Below, in pieces: positions 1 through 12,975 of a stretch of DNA of 64,000 nt. The notes below the pieces were generated by a model. The model did no database searches. It was not told the origin of the DNA and worked only from the letters and a program-made list of their open reading frames with translations. Both the position numbers and the translations under genes were made by a program. This DNA comes from Ustulina deusta. Lineage: Eukaryota > Ascomycota > Sordariomycetes > Xylariales > Xylariaceae. The stretch's first letter is position 1; each line of letters starts with the position of its first letter. The DNA is taken from positions 124,001 through 188,000 of the forward strand of contig JAJNNX010000070.1 of assembly GCA_023159155.1 (NCBI GenBank). The letters run 5' to 3'.

Positions 1-3
1 GAA

Positions 4-216
4 CTAATTCCAGTATACGCGATGGCGCTCCTCCTGGAAGGTCATTAAGTCGCTCCCAAGAGCCTGGCTAGTTCGCCCCTGCATAGGCAATATCAGCAGG
101 ACGTATGGGTAGATACCGAAGAGCCCGAAGAAAAAGCAGGCCAGCCCGGAATAATGGATTAATGACAGCAGAACTAATGCGAACGGACAGACACTGGCTA
201 TTCGGGGTGTCTGCGT
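4..216 (-). CDS. possible C-terminal end of a membrane protein gene, partial
   Basis: On the minus strand a frame stays open from about 216 down to a TAG at 6-4. It reads as a hydrophobic stretch (about 35 residues rich in L, F, I, Y, G, including GLACFFFGLFGIYPYVLLIL) followed by a short polar tail ending in RVYWN. An AG acceptor at 199-198 could start a last exon at 197. The upstream part, at higher coordinates, was not resolved: another open stretch lies around 240-330, but I could not join it with confidence. I do not recognise the family. It could be the last exon of a polytopic membrane protein, or a chance open frame in gene-free DNA. Confidence 0.25.
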   Translation of the reverse strand, partial: TQTPRIASVCPFALVLLSLIHYSGLACFFFGLFGIYPYVLLILPMQGRTSQALGSDLMTFQEERHRVYWN

Positions 217-219
217 CTA

Positions 220-3200
220 CCTAGGACCTCGATGGCGGGGAATACCCAAGTATGTTGACGAGCATGAGGTGCTGGCTCTCCACACACCTTGACATCGCTT
301 GCTGATAGCAGTAGAAAGGAAGACCTATTGATCCTGCAGCAGTAGGTAACGAACGTACTGTAGAGTCATCGGCTCAATTTGTCATACTCTACCCAGCCTT
401 TGGAACAAGGTCTCATCTCTCCCTGTGAGGTGTTTAAGACCCGACAGCTCAGCATGGCCGGAATGGGCCAACTCGTAGGTATAACCACACTCGGTATGAG
501 AGCGAGAATGCTTGTTTCTCTCTGATTCGTGTATTAGGGCCGGTAGATAGAAGCGCTACAACAATCTGATCTGCTGTTTCGTCCGCCACGTATCTGCATA
601 CTGCCTTCTCCCTATACTCAGTACTGCCTTTGCCTGAGTATTAAAGGATGCAGCTGCTAGGTAATCTTCGCAGGTATCGATAGTTATCAAAATATTAAGC
701 TACACTGGTAGTTACAATAAGACAAGCTTTGGCTAGTAATACCGTCGAGCACTACCGGGCGGATAGGCAGGGCAGCCCTGGAGTCTCCAATTAGTGCGGG
801 ATGGAAGATTTTACGGATCTGACACTCGACAAGTCCGTTGCGGATTCAAGCACCTACACGTAGTGGAGATAGGTCGTCTGGATCACTATTGCCCGCCAGC
901 CCCTGAAACCTAGCTCGCATGTTCTGTGGGAACGGAAGAGGCATAAGTGGTCCTACTGTCCATACCTATTAATATCTGTCAAGACTCTCGAGGATACTAC
1001 CTAGGTTGGGTGGTAGGTTAAGTATGTAGTCTGACACAACGAATTTTCAGTACCCACCTAGCCTTCCTTTCGTGTGCAAACTCGATAAAATCCACATTAA
1101 TACCAATTGTAAGTTTTGTTTCTGTGGTCGGGATTTCTGCTGGAGCTCATGCTCTGTTCTTCTAGAAGCTTTTTAAAACCTTACATATCCCCGAACGGAA
1201 TTAACATGAAACAACAAGCAGATGGTGCTTATCTCAGTACCTAGATTAACAGGTCATAGTTTTCATAGACTCAATGCATAAACTAATCGAGTCTACTTTA
1301 CATAATTGATTTGGTTGCTAGTTCGAATTTGTGGCGTTTGACGAATCGGTTACGCAGCAAGGTTGCAAAAGACGACGAGCAAATGGTCAACCGCCAAAAG
1401 GGATGGAAGCGTCATCGTGATCCTTCGTCAGTGCAATAGCCACTGAAAAGCGGCTGGTACCTGCATATGTAGTTAAGCCTAGAGTTAGTCTCGGCCATTG
1501 GAAACGTTGGTCTTGTCTGATTGGACGCACGGCATGATATTTTGCTGCCCGTGACGTGGACGGGAGGCGGGCGGACCTTTGGGATCTCTTGTCTGCACTA
1601 CCTAGTCCTAGTCTTTAGGTACCTACTATTCTCTACTCGTACAGTGCACAAATGCATGTACATACTGTATATCGCCCAGGGCTGTCTAGCGAAGTCCCAC
1701 GCCAGAACCCACACGACCCAGGCGCCATCCAGGAACCCGACAAAAGGATTTGTCAAGCTACCTATGATACCATACCGCTGTACTAATAGTGAGGACCATG
1801 TAGTCTCCCTCTATATGTACTAGTACGAGTATACATTGCAGCACTAAGCAACATACTAAGGTACTGTGTATATCATCATTGTGATGGGTGACAGAAGGGA
1901 ATCTTGATTCAAGAGAAAGAAATGCTACCCCACATAGCAATTCCCGCCAGTTCCGGCGGCTTGATGGACTTCGAAATCCTCTCTCGGCTAACTTGTTGCT
2001 GTTCCTTTCGCCGAGAAAAGAAATGTGGCGACTAATATATGGTCTCTGCACAAAATCTCGTACACTACCCGGCTGAGTGCCTTGCACTGCATGTGTGTAA
2101 TCTGATTTGCCATCTATATCGTATTTGCGGCACGCCCGATGTTACTCAACAGGTTTGGTTCGGGTTTGGATGTATGTGTAGATGGGACTCTAGTGCATGT
2201 AGATAACAATACTATCTAGAGCGGTAGAGTTTGCGCATACCTACTATCCAATTCCTACAACTACCTATGATATATTCGAACATGTGGGCATTCATCGATG
2301 AGGATCGGGACGCTGATCAGGACGTTGTTTTCATATGATTACCCAACCATGATAAGATCAGCAACCCGTCGCAGAAATGATGCTTACCTGCCTGGGCAAT
2401 GATGGTCATCCCACGCTGCAATACGTCAACATGGTACACTAGCACCACGGCTACTAGCACCAATAATTCGCAAGAGAAAACCAGATATGTGTAGATAGGC
2501 ATTGAGAAGAGCGGTTCATATGGTTGGTTGTAAATTCCGATGCAGCCTTTCCTGTCCCGCGAAAGATAATTCTATCCTGATAGCACCACAGCACATTCAA
2601 GATACTGTATGTACCCGGTCCTGAAATAGCCTTCTAATAGGTAGACTACCTACACGTAGCACACCAGGCGCGCGGCACTCCGGCGATTAGCCTACACGCC
2701 TCCAAGTATTATATATACCACATCTGCCTTAAGTACCTACATACTCCGTATAGCAGTGGTCTAGTGTACCTAGGTACCTAGTGTATGTGCACAGTATCTA
2801 CCTGCTGTTTCTGCTGCAGCCAAGCGTGACGCAACGCCAGTTCAAGCATTATCAAGGTGGCGCAGCTTTTGAGGGTTGTCAATGCAGGCATCGCATGAGA
2901 GATTACCATGAAACTTGTGATAGATAACTGGTGTCTGTCTACCCTACATCACTCTCTGCTACGGGATCATAATGGCTGAGGAGAACTATGGCTCTTACTT
3001 GATGTGCACACTGTCAACATGGAGGCATAGGTACGCTACACCATCAAGCATTGGAATGGTCTGTGTAAATCTCTAACCTTTCTCCTATATACACTAGCTC
3101 TGAACTTGGGGGCTGAAGCTACAGAGACACATAGTACTATGTATTATATATACGACACACTGTAGGTAGGTACCTGTGTGCAAGTGGTTGGTGTGAAGAC

Positions 3201-5145
3201 GCCACCCGTACATGTACAGTAGTGTAACCTGTTACGCATATGCGTAAGCCATGATAACAAACTCCCTGGCCGAGCAGGAGCCAATCATACGAGGGTTTGA
3301 GTCAAAGATGACCTCAGTCGGTCATCTTGGTCAGGTTTAGAGAGTGAGGAAATAGTATCCTCTAACAAATTGAGCTGCAATTCCTAGGCTAACAAAGATA
3401 ATCATGTACTGATAGGTATGCTGGGGAATGGAAGTGGATACTCGCTCAAACACGACAATAATCACAGCCACAGCCCCCCATTGTTGCCACTTGCCAAGTT
3501 CTCTATAGTCCACTCTGGGTACTGTAGGTAGATACGCTACCTACTTGTAGTAGGTATTAGAGCGCTGTACTGTGTTGTGTCCCTTGAGGTTGTTCGCTAC
3601 GGTAGACACATTACCTATCTACTCGGCACCTAGGTAAGTAAGTAAGTAAGTACCTAATCTGCCAACTTCCAGGTAGTGTAGGCGACCTGACTTTCAGGTG
3701 TCCATCCCCCTTTTCAGCTGCTGAAAACTGATTGTCGCGGTACCTTCCTCCCCGGCCACCTTTAGTCCAAATCACTGTCGTGTATCATCAGTGTCACAGT
3801 ACGATGCTCAGGTACAGTGCGTACAGCCAGGGTGCGCACTCCCCTCCACCCCCTGGTAGGTACCTGGTCGACACTAAGTCAATGCCGTGCCCTCCCATCC
3901 CTCTGCCTCTCCTTTCTGACAATTTTCCTGCTTTCGCCCACATCATGCTAAATCCTAGATCCCAAGTGGACCATCCCCTTTCCCCCCTTCCTCTTTTCAA
4001 CCTGCGTACCTCGATCAAGGTGGAAGCCGATTTACACTCGCTTTTCGTCTCATTTTCTCACTTTTCCATCAGACTTTGCACTCTTTCACCTTTCTTTTCT
4101 ATCCGCTCTGGACCACCGAGGAACAGTTCGGGTGGATAAAAAGTATTAGAGACAGGCCAAGCGTGGACTGTGTCTTGTTCGTTCGTTAACCACAATCGTC
4201 TCCCTCGTTCCTGAAGCATTTGCTAGCGACCTCCCGGAAACTCCAACTGGTTCGTGCCGTGAGAAACCGAAACGTGGAAACAAAGCCCAACGATCGTTCA
4301 TACCAAGAAAACAAAACAAAAACAAAAAAGACATTCGACTTCCTGTTCATGCAAGGGGGGTTTGAAGAAGGACAAGGGATTGATTCCTAAAAGGTGAGCA
4401 AGAGCCAGATCCTATCTCAACCGTTGCGCATACAACGCCACCACCACCACCACCTCCATCACAACAACAGTATTGGTGGAATCCCCCGCCTACCACAATT
4501 CATACCATCAACCACGTCTTGTAAAGTCTGCATCAGCTTGTTGGCCTAGATTGAGGAACAAGCTGCCGTGCGACATCCCGTTAGAGGGTTCCCTTGACTG
4601 CACGCCCCCCATTGGTCTTGTCCCCCCCAATCGTAACACCCCCTACAGCACAGCAGGAGCACAGTGACGAGCCAACAATCCTCAGCTTTGCTACAGACAC
4701 TGCACTGCCTCTCTCAGTTTCACTTAATGTTATTCTTCGCTCGTCTGCCAAGCCCCATCATATCGCTAAATCAGCAGCACCAGCACCTCCGAAAATCATT
4801 CCAGCCACTCGTCCCAGGGCTCCTTGTGTCAACAAGCAATCGCTTCCGAATCCAATCACCGCTCGTGTGATTGACTGACTGGTTGCGTCGTCATATCCCG
4901 TCACAAATACCTGTTCTTGTGGCCGGCCACACTCTAAGCGCATCAATCTATTAATTCTTAATCAACAACACATTTTTCGTGCCCCCTGCGTCGCGTCATT
5001 ACTTGTTGCCATAGATGAACCTGGCTTGTACGTCAACATTACCCACTCGAACGTAGCCCCGTCAAGGCTGGTTATTTCCAGGACTAACTCGGTCTAATTT
5101 ACAGGACCTTAGACCCTTTTCTCTGCAAGCTCGTCAACTGTTAAG
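220..5145. other. gene-poor region and FKS1 upstream/leader region
   Basis: No frame here looks like a conserved protein. The first 3.6 kb is rich in short palindromic GGTACC/TACCTA words (for example 2767-2780 and 3163-3175) and a (TAAG)n tract at 3631-3655. From about 3850 to 4100 the plus strand becomes strongly pyrimidine-rich. This is typical of strong fungal core promoters, so FKS1 transcription probably starts in or just after it, giving a leader of up to about 1 kb. Several short ATG frames in 4470-4880 could act as upstream ORFs if that leader is real. Confidence 0.5.
3631..3655. repeat. TAAG tetranucleotide tract flanked by TAGG/ACCT
   Basis: Four to five copies of a TAAG unit are bracketed by CCTAGG and TACCTA words. 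It is a short simple repeat in gene-free DNA. Confidence 0.8.
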
Positions 5146-8100
5146 ATGGCGGGCTACCCGGGAGGCGGCGGTGGTCAACACGACTACCGAGATGGCTACG
5201 GTCAAAATACCGACTCCTATTATCAAGATGAGCACAATGGCCAGTACTATGACCAGCACCAGAACCAGAACCAGAGTGGCCATGATGCACACGGCCAACA
5301 ACACAACGATGGCTACTATGATGAGTCGTAAGCAGATACCAGAAGCACTGGGTCATAGTATGCGCGAATCACTAACTTTTTGCATAGTGGCTATTATAAC
5401 GCCGACGCCAATAATCCTTACCAGCAAGATGGCGGCTACTACGATGGTCACGACCGATACCAGAACGACTATTATGATGATGGTAACGGAGGATACTATG
5501 ACCAGTACGCTCAAAATGGCGGCCAAGCTCGCCGCCGCGGTGATTCAGAAGAGGAATCTGAAACCTTCAGCGACTTTACCATGAGATCCGACATGGCTCG
5601 TGCCGCAGACATGGATTATTATCCCCAGGGAGATGAGCAGTACAACAGCTACAACGACGGCCAAGCACGAGGCTATCGCCCTCCCTCTTCACAAATATCC
5701 TACGGAGGTAACCGTTCGTCGGGGGCCTCTACTCCCAATTATGGAATGGACTATGGTGGTGGCATTCCAAATGACCAGCGATCCCGAGAACCATACCCTG
5801 CTTGGACATCTGATGCCCAAATTCCATTGTCAAAGGAGGAGGTAGAGGATATCTTTCTTGACTTGACTGCCAAGTTCGGCTTTCAGCGGGATAGCATGCG
5901 AAACATGTACGACCACCTAATGACGTTGTTAGACTCGCGAGCGTCACGAATGACGCCAAACCAGGCTCTCTTGTCTCTGCACGCCGATTATATTGGTGGT
6001 GATAACGCCAACTACCGCAAATGGTATTTTGCTGCTCATCTCGACCTCGATGACGCCGTCGGGTTCGCCAACATGGGTGGTAAGAAGGGACGAAAGAAGA
6101 AGGCTAAGAAAAACAAGAAGGGCGATCAGACAGAAGAGCAAGTTCTTGAAGACCTCGAGGGTGATGACAGCCTCGAAGCCGCAGAGTATCGATGGAAGAC
6201 TCGCATGAATCGCATGTCTCAGCATGATCGTATTCGCCAGATCGCTCTGTACCTCTTGTGCTGGGGAGAGGCCAACCAGGTTCGTTTCATGCCTGAATGC
6301 CTCTGCTTCATTTTCAAGTGCGCAGACGACTATCTCAATTCCCCAGCCTGCCAAAATTCCGTAGAGCCGGTTGAGGAAGGCATCTTTCTAAACAATGTCA
6401 TCACTCCTTTATACCAGTATTGCCGAGACCAAGGATACGAGATCTCTAATGGAGTCTATGTCCGACGGGAGCGTGATCATCACCAGATCATTGGATATGA
6501 CGACTGCAATCAGCTTTTTTGGTATCCTGAAGGTATCGAGCGTATCGTTCTGGGCGATAAGAGCAAACTCATTGATGTTCCTCCCCAAGAGCGATACTTA
6601 AAGTTACAGGATGTGAACTGGAAGAAGTGCTTTTTCAAGACTTATAAAGAGACGCGGTCGTGGTTCCACTTAATCACCAATTTCAACCGTATCTGGATCA
6701 TCCACCTAACTATTTTCTGGTTCTACACGGCATACAACGCCCCAACTCTGTTGGTAGGTGCAGCATATGAGCAACAAGTCAATCAACAGCCCACCGCAGC
6801 TGCACAGTTCTCCATCGTCGCCATTGGTGGTGGCATTGCCTCATTAATTCAGATCTTAGCAACCTGCGCCGAGTGGGCATATGTACCCAGGCGGTGGGCT
6901 GGTGCTCAACATCTTACCAAGCGTCTTCTTTTCCTACTGGTGGTTTTTGCTCTCAACGTCGGTCCAAGCGTATATATCTTCGGCATTGCAGGAGCACAAA
7001 CCAGCCCAGCAGGAAAGCCGATAGCAATTGTCCAGTTCATCATTGCTATAATTACCTATCTATTCTTCTCAATCATGCCCCTGGGAGCTCTCTTCGGGAG
7101 CTACCTGACGAAGAATTCCCGGCAATATGTAGCGAGCCAGACCTTCACGGCGAGTTGGCCGCATCTCAAGGGCAACGACCGAGCCTTGTCGTACTTCTTG
7201 TGGGTTGCCGTCTTTGGCGCCAAATTCGGTGAATCTTACAAGTATCTTACGCTTTCTTTCCGAGATGCCCTCCGGTACACTGCCCTTTTCAACGTCAAAT
7301 CGTGCCTGGGAGACCACGAAATTGGAAATATCTTGTGTCAAAATCAACCTTATGTCCTGCTTGTCCTCATGGTAGTGGCAGACCTGTTATTTTTCTTCTT
7401 AGACACGTACCTTTGGTACGTCCTCATCAACGCGGTCTTTTCCATTGCCAGGTCGTTCTATCTTGGTTCTTCGATCTTGACTCCCTGGCGGAACATCTTC
7501 TCCCGCCTTCCAAAACGCATCTACTCCAAGATCCTAGCCACAACCGATATGGAAATCAAATACAAGCCAAAGGTTCTGATTTCTCAGGTTTGGAACGCCA
7601 TCGTGATTTCCATGTATCGGGAGCATCTTTTGGCCATCGATCACGTCCAAAAGCTGTTGTATCATCAAGTGCCCTCGGAACAAGAAGGCAAGCGTACCCT
7701 GAGGGCGCCGACATTTTTCGTTTCACAGGAGGATCACTCTTTCAAGACTGAGTTCTTCCCTACACACAGTGAAGCGGAGCGCCGCCTGTCTTTCTTTGCG
7801 CAGTCACTCTCAATGCCAATTCCAGAACCACTGCCTGTTGACAACATGCCTACTTTCTGTGTCTTGATTCCCCATTACAGCGAGAAGATTCTGCTTTCGC
7901 TAAGGGAAATCATTCGCGAAGATGAACCTTACTCCCGAGTGACACAGCTCGAATATCTTAAGCAACTCCATCCACATGAATGGGACTGCTTCGTCAAAGA
8001 CACCAAGATCCTCGCCGATGAAACCTCGCAATTTAATGGAGACAACGAGAAGAACGAGAAGGACGATGCCAAGAGCAAGATTGACGACCTGCCGTTCTAC

Positions 8101-11064
8101 TGCATTGGGTTCAAATCCTCGGCTCCTGAATATACTTTGAGAACAAGGATCTGGGCATCACTTCGGTCACAAACGCTCTATCGTACCATTTCCGGCTTCA
8201 TGAATTACAGTCGCGCAATTAAGCTGCTATATCGTGTCGAGAACCCTGAAGTTGTTCAAATGTTTGGCGGTAATTCAGACAAGCTAGAGCGTGAGCTCGA
8301 AAGGATGGCGCGCCGCAAATTCAAGCTCATTGTTTCTATGCAGAGATATGCAAAGTTCAAGAAGGAGGAAATGGAGAATGCCGAATTCCTTCTTCGAGCG
8401 TATCCCGATTTGCAGATTGCATACCTTGACGAGGAACCTCCAATTGCGGAAGGTGAGGAGCCACGCATCTATTCTGCTCTAATTGACGGCCACTCTGAGA
8501 TCTTGGAGAGTGGCTTGAGAAAACCCAAGTTCCGTATTCAGCTCTCCGGTAACCCCGTGTTGGGAGACGGCAAATCTGATAACCAAAACCACTGTATCAT
8601 ATTTTACCGTGGCGAGTACATCCAGCTCATCGACGCCAACCAAGACAACTATCTGGAGGAATGTCTAAAGATCCGATCTGTCTTAGCCGAATTCGAAGAG
8701 ATGAAAACAGAAAACGTATCGCCCTACACCCCTGGTGTTAAAAACGAGGTTCACGCCCCAGTTGCCATCCTGGGCGCTCGTGAGTACATTTTCTCCGAGA
8801 ATATCGGCATCCTGGGTGACGTCGCTGCTGGTAAGGAACAGACATTCGGTACGCTGTTTGCAAGAACCCTAGCGCAGATCGGCGGAAAACTTCATTATGG
8901 TCATCCGGATTTCCTCAATGGTATCTTCATGACTACACGAGGTGGTGTGTCTAAGGCCCAGAAAGGTTTACACTTGAACGAGGATATCTATGCCGGCATG
9001 AACGCAATGGTGCGTGGTGGCCGTATCAAGCACTGCGAGTATTACCAGTGCGGCAAGGGTCGTGATTTGGGTTTTGGTTCAATTCTCAACTTCACGACCA
9101 AGATCGGCACTGGTATGGGCGAACAGCTGCTTTCTCGTGAATACTACTATCTTGGTACGCAGTTGCCTTTGGACCGTTTCCTATCTTTCTATTATGCCCA
9201 TGCTGGTTTCCACGTCCAAAACATCTTTATCCTGCTTTCTGTCCAGGTGTTTATGCTTGTCGCTATCAACATCGGTGTCATACGACATGAGACGGTTAGG
9301 TGCGACTACAACGTCAATGTGCCCATCACCGATCCACTATATCCCACCGGCTGCAACAATACAGACGCCCTCATGGACTGGATGTGGCGCTGCGTCATAT
9401 CGATCTTTGTCGTCTTCTTCTTGGCTTACATTCCTCTGGTTGTCCAAGAGCTTACCGAGCGTGGCGTTCTTCGCGCTGCTACACGTTTTACCAAACAGTT
9501 CTTCTCAGGCTCTCCTCTTTTCGAGGTCTTTGTGACCCAAATTTATGCGAACTCGGTTACACAGGATCTCTCCTTTGGTGGTGCCCGCTATATCGGAACT
9601 GGTCGTGGTTTTGCAACTGCACGTATTCCTTTCGGAGTCCTGTACTCACGCTTCGCCGGGCCATGCATATACATGGGATCGCGCCTCTTATTGTCGTTGC
9701 TCTTTGCATCCTTGACAGTCTGGCAGGGTGCGCTCATTTACTTCTGGGTCTCTCTTCTTGCCTTGGTCATTTGCCCGTTCCTTTATAATCCACATCAATT
9801 TGCATGGAACGATTTTTTTATCGACTATCGCGATTTCCTTCGCTGGCTCTCTCGTGGCAACTCGCGATCGCACTCGTCTTCATGGATCGCCTACTGTCGG
9901 TTATCCCGTACCAGGATCACAGGTTATAAGCGCAAAGCCTTGGGCGACCCGTCTGCCAAGCTATCTGCCGATGTTCCACGCGCGGCTATCACCAATGTCT
10001 TCTTCGGCGAGATAATTTCTCCGCTCTTGCTTGTCGCCTCGACTCTCATTCCGTACCTCTTCATCAATGCCCAGAATGGTGTCATAGACAATGACCCTAA
10101 TGCTAAAGCGACATCATCTCTCATTCGTGTGGGCATCGTTGCGTTGGCCCCGATTGCCGTCAATGCGGGAGTCTTGTTCTTCTTTTTCGCGTTGGCATGC
10201 TGCGCTGGTCCCCTGTTAAGTATGTGTTGCAAGAAGTTTGGAAGTGTCCTAGCGGCTATTGCCCATGCTATGGCCGTCATTATTCTCATCGTCTTCTTCG
10301 AGGTTATGTTCTTCCTCGAAGGCTTTGACTTCACCAAGACTCTTCTAGGAATGATCACAGTCATCGCCATCCAGCGTTTTATTCTGAAGCTCATTATCTC
10401 GACGGCTCTCACTCGTGAGCTCAAGACTGATCAGGCCAACATCGCATTCTGGACGGGCAAGTGGTATTCTATGGGTTGGCACTCGGTTTCCCAACCGGCT
10501 CGTGAACTATTGTGCAAGATCACTGAACTAAGCATGTTCGCCGCCGACTTTCTTCTTGGCCATGTTCTCCTATTCCTCATGCTACCCGTCATTATTGTTC
10601 CGCAGATTGACAAACTGCATTCCATTATGCTCTTCTGGCTACGCCCCAGGTACGTAAATGTCAACTCGTTCCTGCCACATACCATTTTACTGACCTTTTT
10701 TATTAGCCGTCAAATTCGACCACCCATCTACTCAATGAAGCAGTCCAAACTCCGCAGAAGACGAGTGATACGCTATGCGGTGCTCTACTTCACCCTACTG
10801 ATCCTTTTTGTTGCTCTTATTGTTGGACCTGCAGTTGGTGGCAAGCTGATCATTAGCGACAAAACTGTGGCCTCGTTGAACAAACAGTTACCATTTCCCC
10901 TGATTCAACCCAATAATAACGATCTCAAAGATAACACGCTTGGGCGCAACGAGACGGGTACGGGCTCTCCTGGCTACACTGGGCCTGGTACGGCTTCAAG
11001 GACGGAATCTGCCGCTCAGGAAACAGGTTCATCTAGCAGTAACAACAAGTTCCGATTCCTCTAG
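5146..11064 (+). CDS. FKS1: 1,3-beta-glucan synthase catalytic subunit (GT48)
   Basis: Plasma-membrane synthase that polymerises UDP-glucose into the beta-1,3-glucan of the cell wall and is activated by Rho1; it is the echinocandin target. Three exons: 5146-5327, 5388-10649 and 10707-11064, giving 1933 residues, the usual mould length. The N-terminus is rich in G, Y, Q, D and N. Next come the FKS1 N-terminal domain ([18 protein letters not shown]), a first cluster of membrane helices, the large cytoplasmic GT48 domain ([17 protein letters not shown] near its end) and a second helix cluster. The short intron after codon 60 joins TC to T (Ser). The second intron, 10650-10706, is 57 nt and free of stops, so an unspliced reading would add 19 residues before [10 protein letters not shown]. 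Hot spot 1 (7243-7269) reads YLTLSFRDA. The tail is S/T/G-rich. The start was chosen because the ATG lies in the exon that splices cleanly to the conserved frame. Confidence 0.97.
10650..10706 (+). other. FKS1: FKS1 intron 2, 57 nt, in frame and stop-free
   Basis: Donor GTACGT and acceptor TTATTAG. The length is 19 codons with no stop, so a gene finder can read through it. Fungal FKS proteins run directly from LFWLRP to SRQIRPP, which is what splicing gives here. Confidence 0.88.
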
Positions 11065-12975
11065 ACTGCTATATAAACTCCTGTATTATAACATGGCTCC
11101 GCAGCAAGGCATAACGGTTCTGCCTGGGTCAGATAGGCTTCGCGGCGAAGCTTAGCATTAATTTGTGACGCTCTTGTATCGGTGTTCGAAAGCGGCATGG
11201 TACACATTTTTCACTACGCTATACTGTTCTGTTAGACTTGGCGGCATAAATATTTGGTTTCTCTTTCTATGAATGATGTGATTGTCTAGGTGACCAAAAA
11301 AATTTTAGCCTTGTTGTGAACACACTGCATATTCGCCTAATATATTATATACATTTGAGTGCGTAGGTAATCGGGGATCCGTCTTTAAATGCTACAAGTT
11401 AATGCAACACTTTTACCCCCCACGGTCTGCTCCCGCCAAAGTCTCTCACAATTATGTCTGATGCTCTCACTTTTAAAGCAAAATATAACGGCTGAGAGAA
11501 GGGGAGGGGAAATGTTTGCAATACTCGAAACAACATGATAAACGTAACCAAGGATGAGACAAGCAAGACGACAATCAATATAATATTAGCCACCACGCAA
11601 TGCCTACTTATGGGAGGCACATCGAAGCTAATGAATTTTAAAGTCTTAGGGAGGTAGTTAAGAAGTAGCTTCAACTTATGCCCTCGTCCTCAGCAAATCA
11701 TACCCGAGGGACGACTGGGAGGGTTACATATATATTCGTGATATTGACTAATTTTACTTTCCAATTTCGTCAGTAGATGTCAAAACCTATGTATCCAATC
11801 GGGGAGGCATGGCACAGGTTCTCTTAGCAAGTTTTCATCCAAGGCTCTTGCAAGATAGCTGGTCGGCGGGAACAACTGAGTGTAACAGCACGAGTATTTC
11901 ACATGGCCCAAGTACTGCCCACTCAGGTACACATCCGGACAGGAAGTCCGAATCCCAGCAACAACACCAAACCACCAACTAGTACCACCACCTAGTACTC
12001 TCTCGTCAACGAACGCCACTGTTTTAGCCCCCCTGACATATAGTGTACTTACTCAAACCATATGGCACAGAAACCTAACAGGCAATAACTGCATCCAACT
12101 TAGAGCGCTAGATCTACCAACAGCCAGGAGGATATATGGCTCGAGATAACTAGCGCTGCAAAAGGGATGTAGTTTTATCACCGAGGGTTAGAGAGGTAGC
12201 AAACTAAGTCGGCCATGATGGAGTCGGACCTTAACTGCCTATGGATGTCTATATATGCGCTCACGGTTGGAGGTGTGGCGAAAAGGGTCCAGATGCTCGA
12301 CTACCTTGCCTTCCACCTTGTCCTCTTCACTCAACCGCCTCTAAGCATGGAATACACCAGCGTATAATCTAGTTGTGAACTTGTATAGGGCGTTGTAATC
12401 GTAGCGGAGGATATCGCAGTGAACGGAGGGATTATTTAGTAAAAGAAAGGAGTCGGCAGCAGAGCTAGCTATATATGCTGGGATGTATGTGGCCCGTCTT
12501 TTTCTCTCTATGGCGATTTCATAAGACCAATTCTCTCTGGATATAGAAGGTGCTGAACCTTCAAATGCCTAGTGGGCTTGACAGTAAAGACGCGTCATAT
12601 GCTGATTGAGTGTTCATTTATATCATAGACAGTATTCGTTAATTCAGATGACAAGACGAAATCGGCCCTGGGACCTCGAACAGTCTACCCCCATATCCAG
12701 CTCTCGGGAGAGCCTCCTTGAATGGTTGTCGATGACTGTGGTCCCCTCTACTCCTTCAGGCGCGAATCTCGTGCGCATCTAAGCAAATCTACCTAGTTAG
12801 ATAGATGATGACAAGCTACTGTCAAACTGGTTTCCCAAAGTCGTATTCCCTGATTCATCGCCTTTCCCTCGCAAGCCAAGCCTGAGTTGCTCGTACCTAT
12901 GTAACAGGCAGAGTAGGGAGCACACTTCCCACTCTCATTCCCATTATATCTCGATTTCTGTTTCCCATCTCCTGA
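11065..12975. other. intergenic, FKS1 3' side to MOG1 3' side
   Basis: Convergent interval holding the 3' ends of FKS1 (plus) and MOG1 (minus). It is AT-rich just after FKS1 (11,230-11,350, likely 3' UTR and polyadenylation zone). No ORF here resembles a known protein and no RNA gene was seen. Confidence 0.6.

Noticed and set aside
1521..2087. Overlapping 60-110 codon frames on both strands in the left gene-poor region
   Set aside because: No conserved motif, composition follows the surrounding DNA, and frames overlap antisense.
3732..4139. 135-codon plus frame upstream of FKS1
   Set aside because: Proline/leucine/serine-rich translation of a pyrimidine-rich promoter block; no domain-like pattern.
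8100..8125. tRNA-like GGTTCAAATCC sequence
   Set aside because: It lies inside the FKS1 coding sequence and has no matching tRNA arms.
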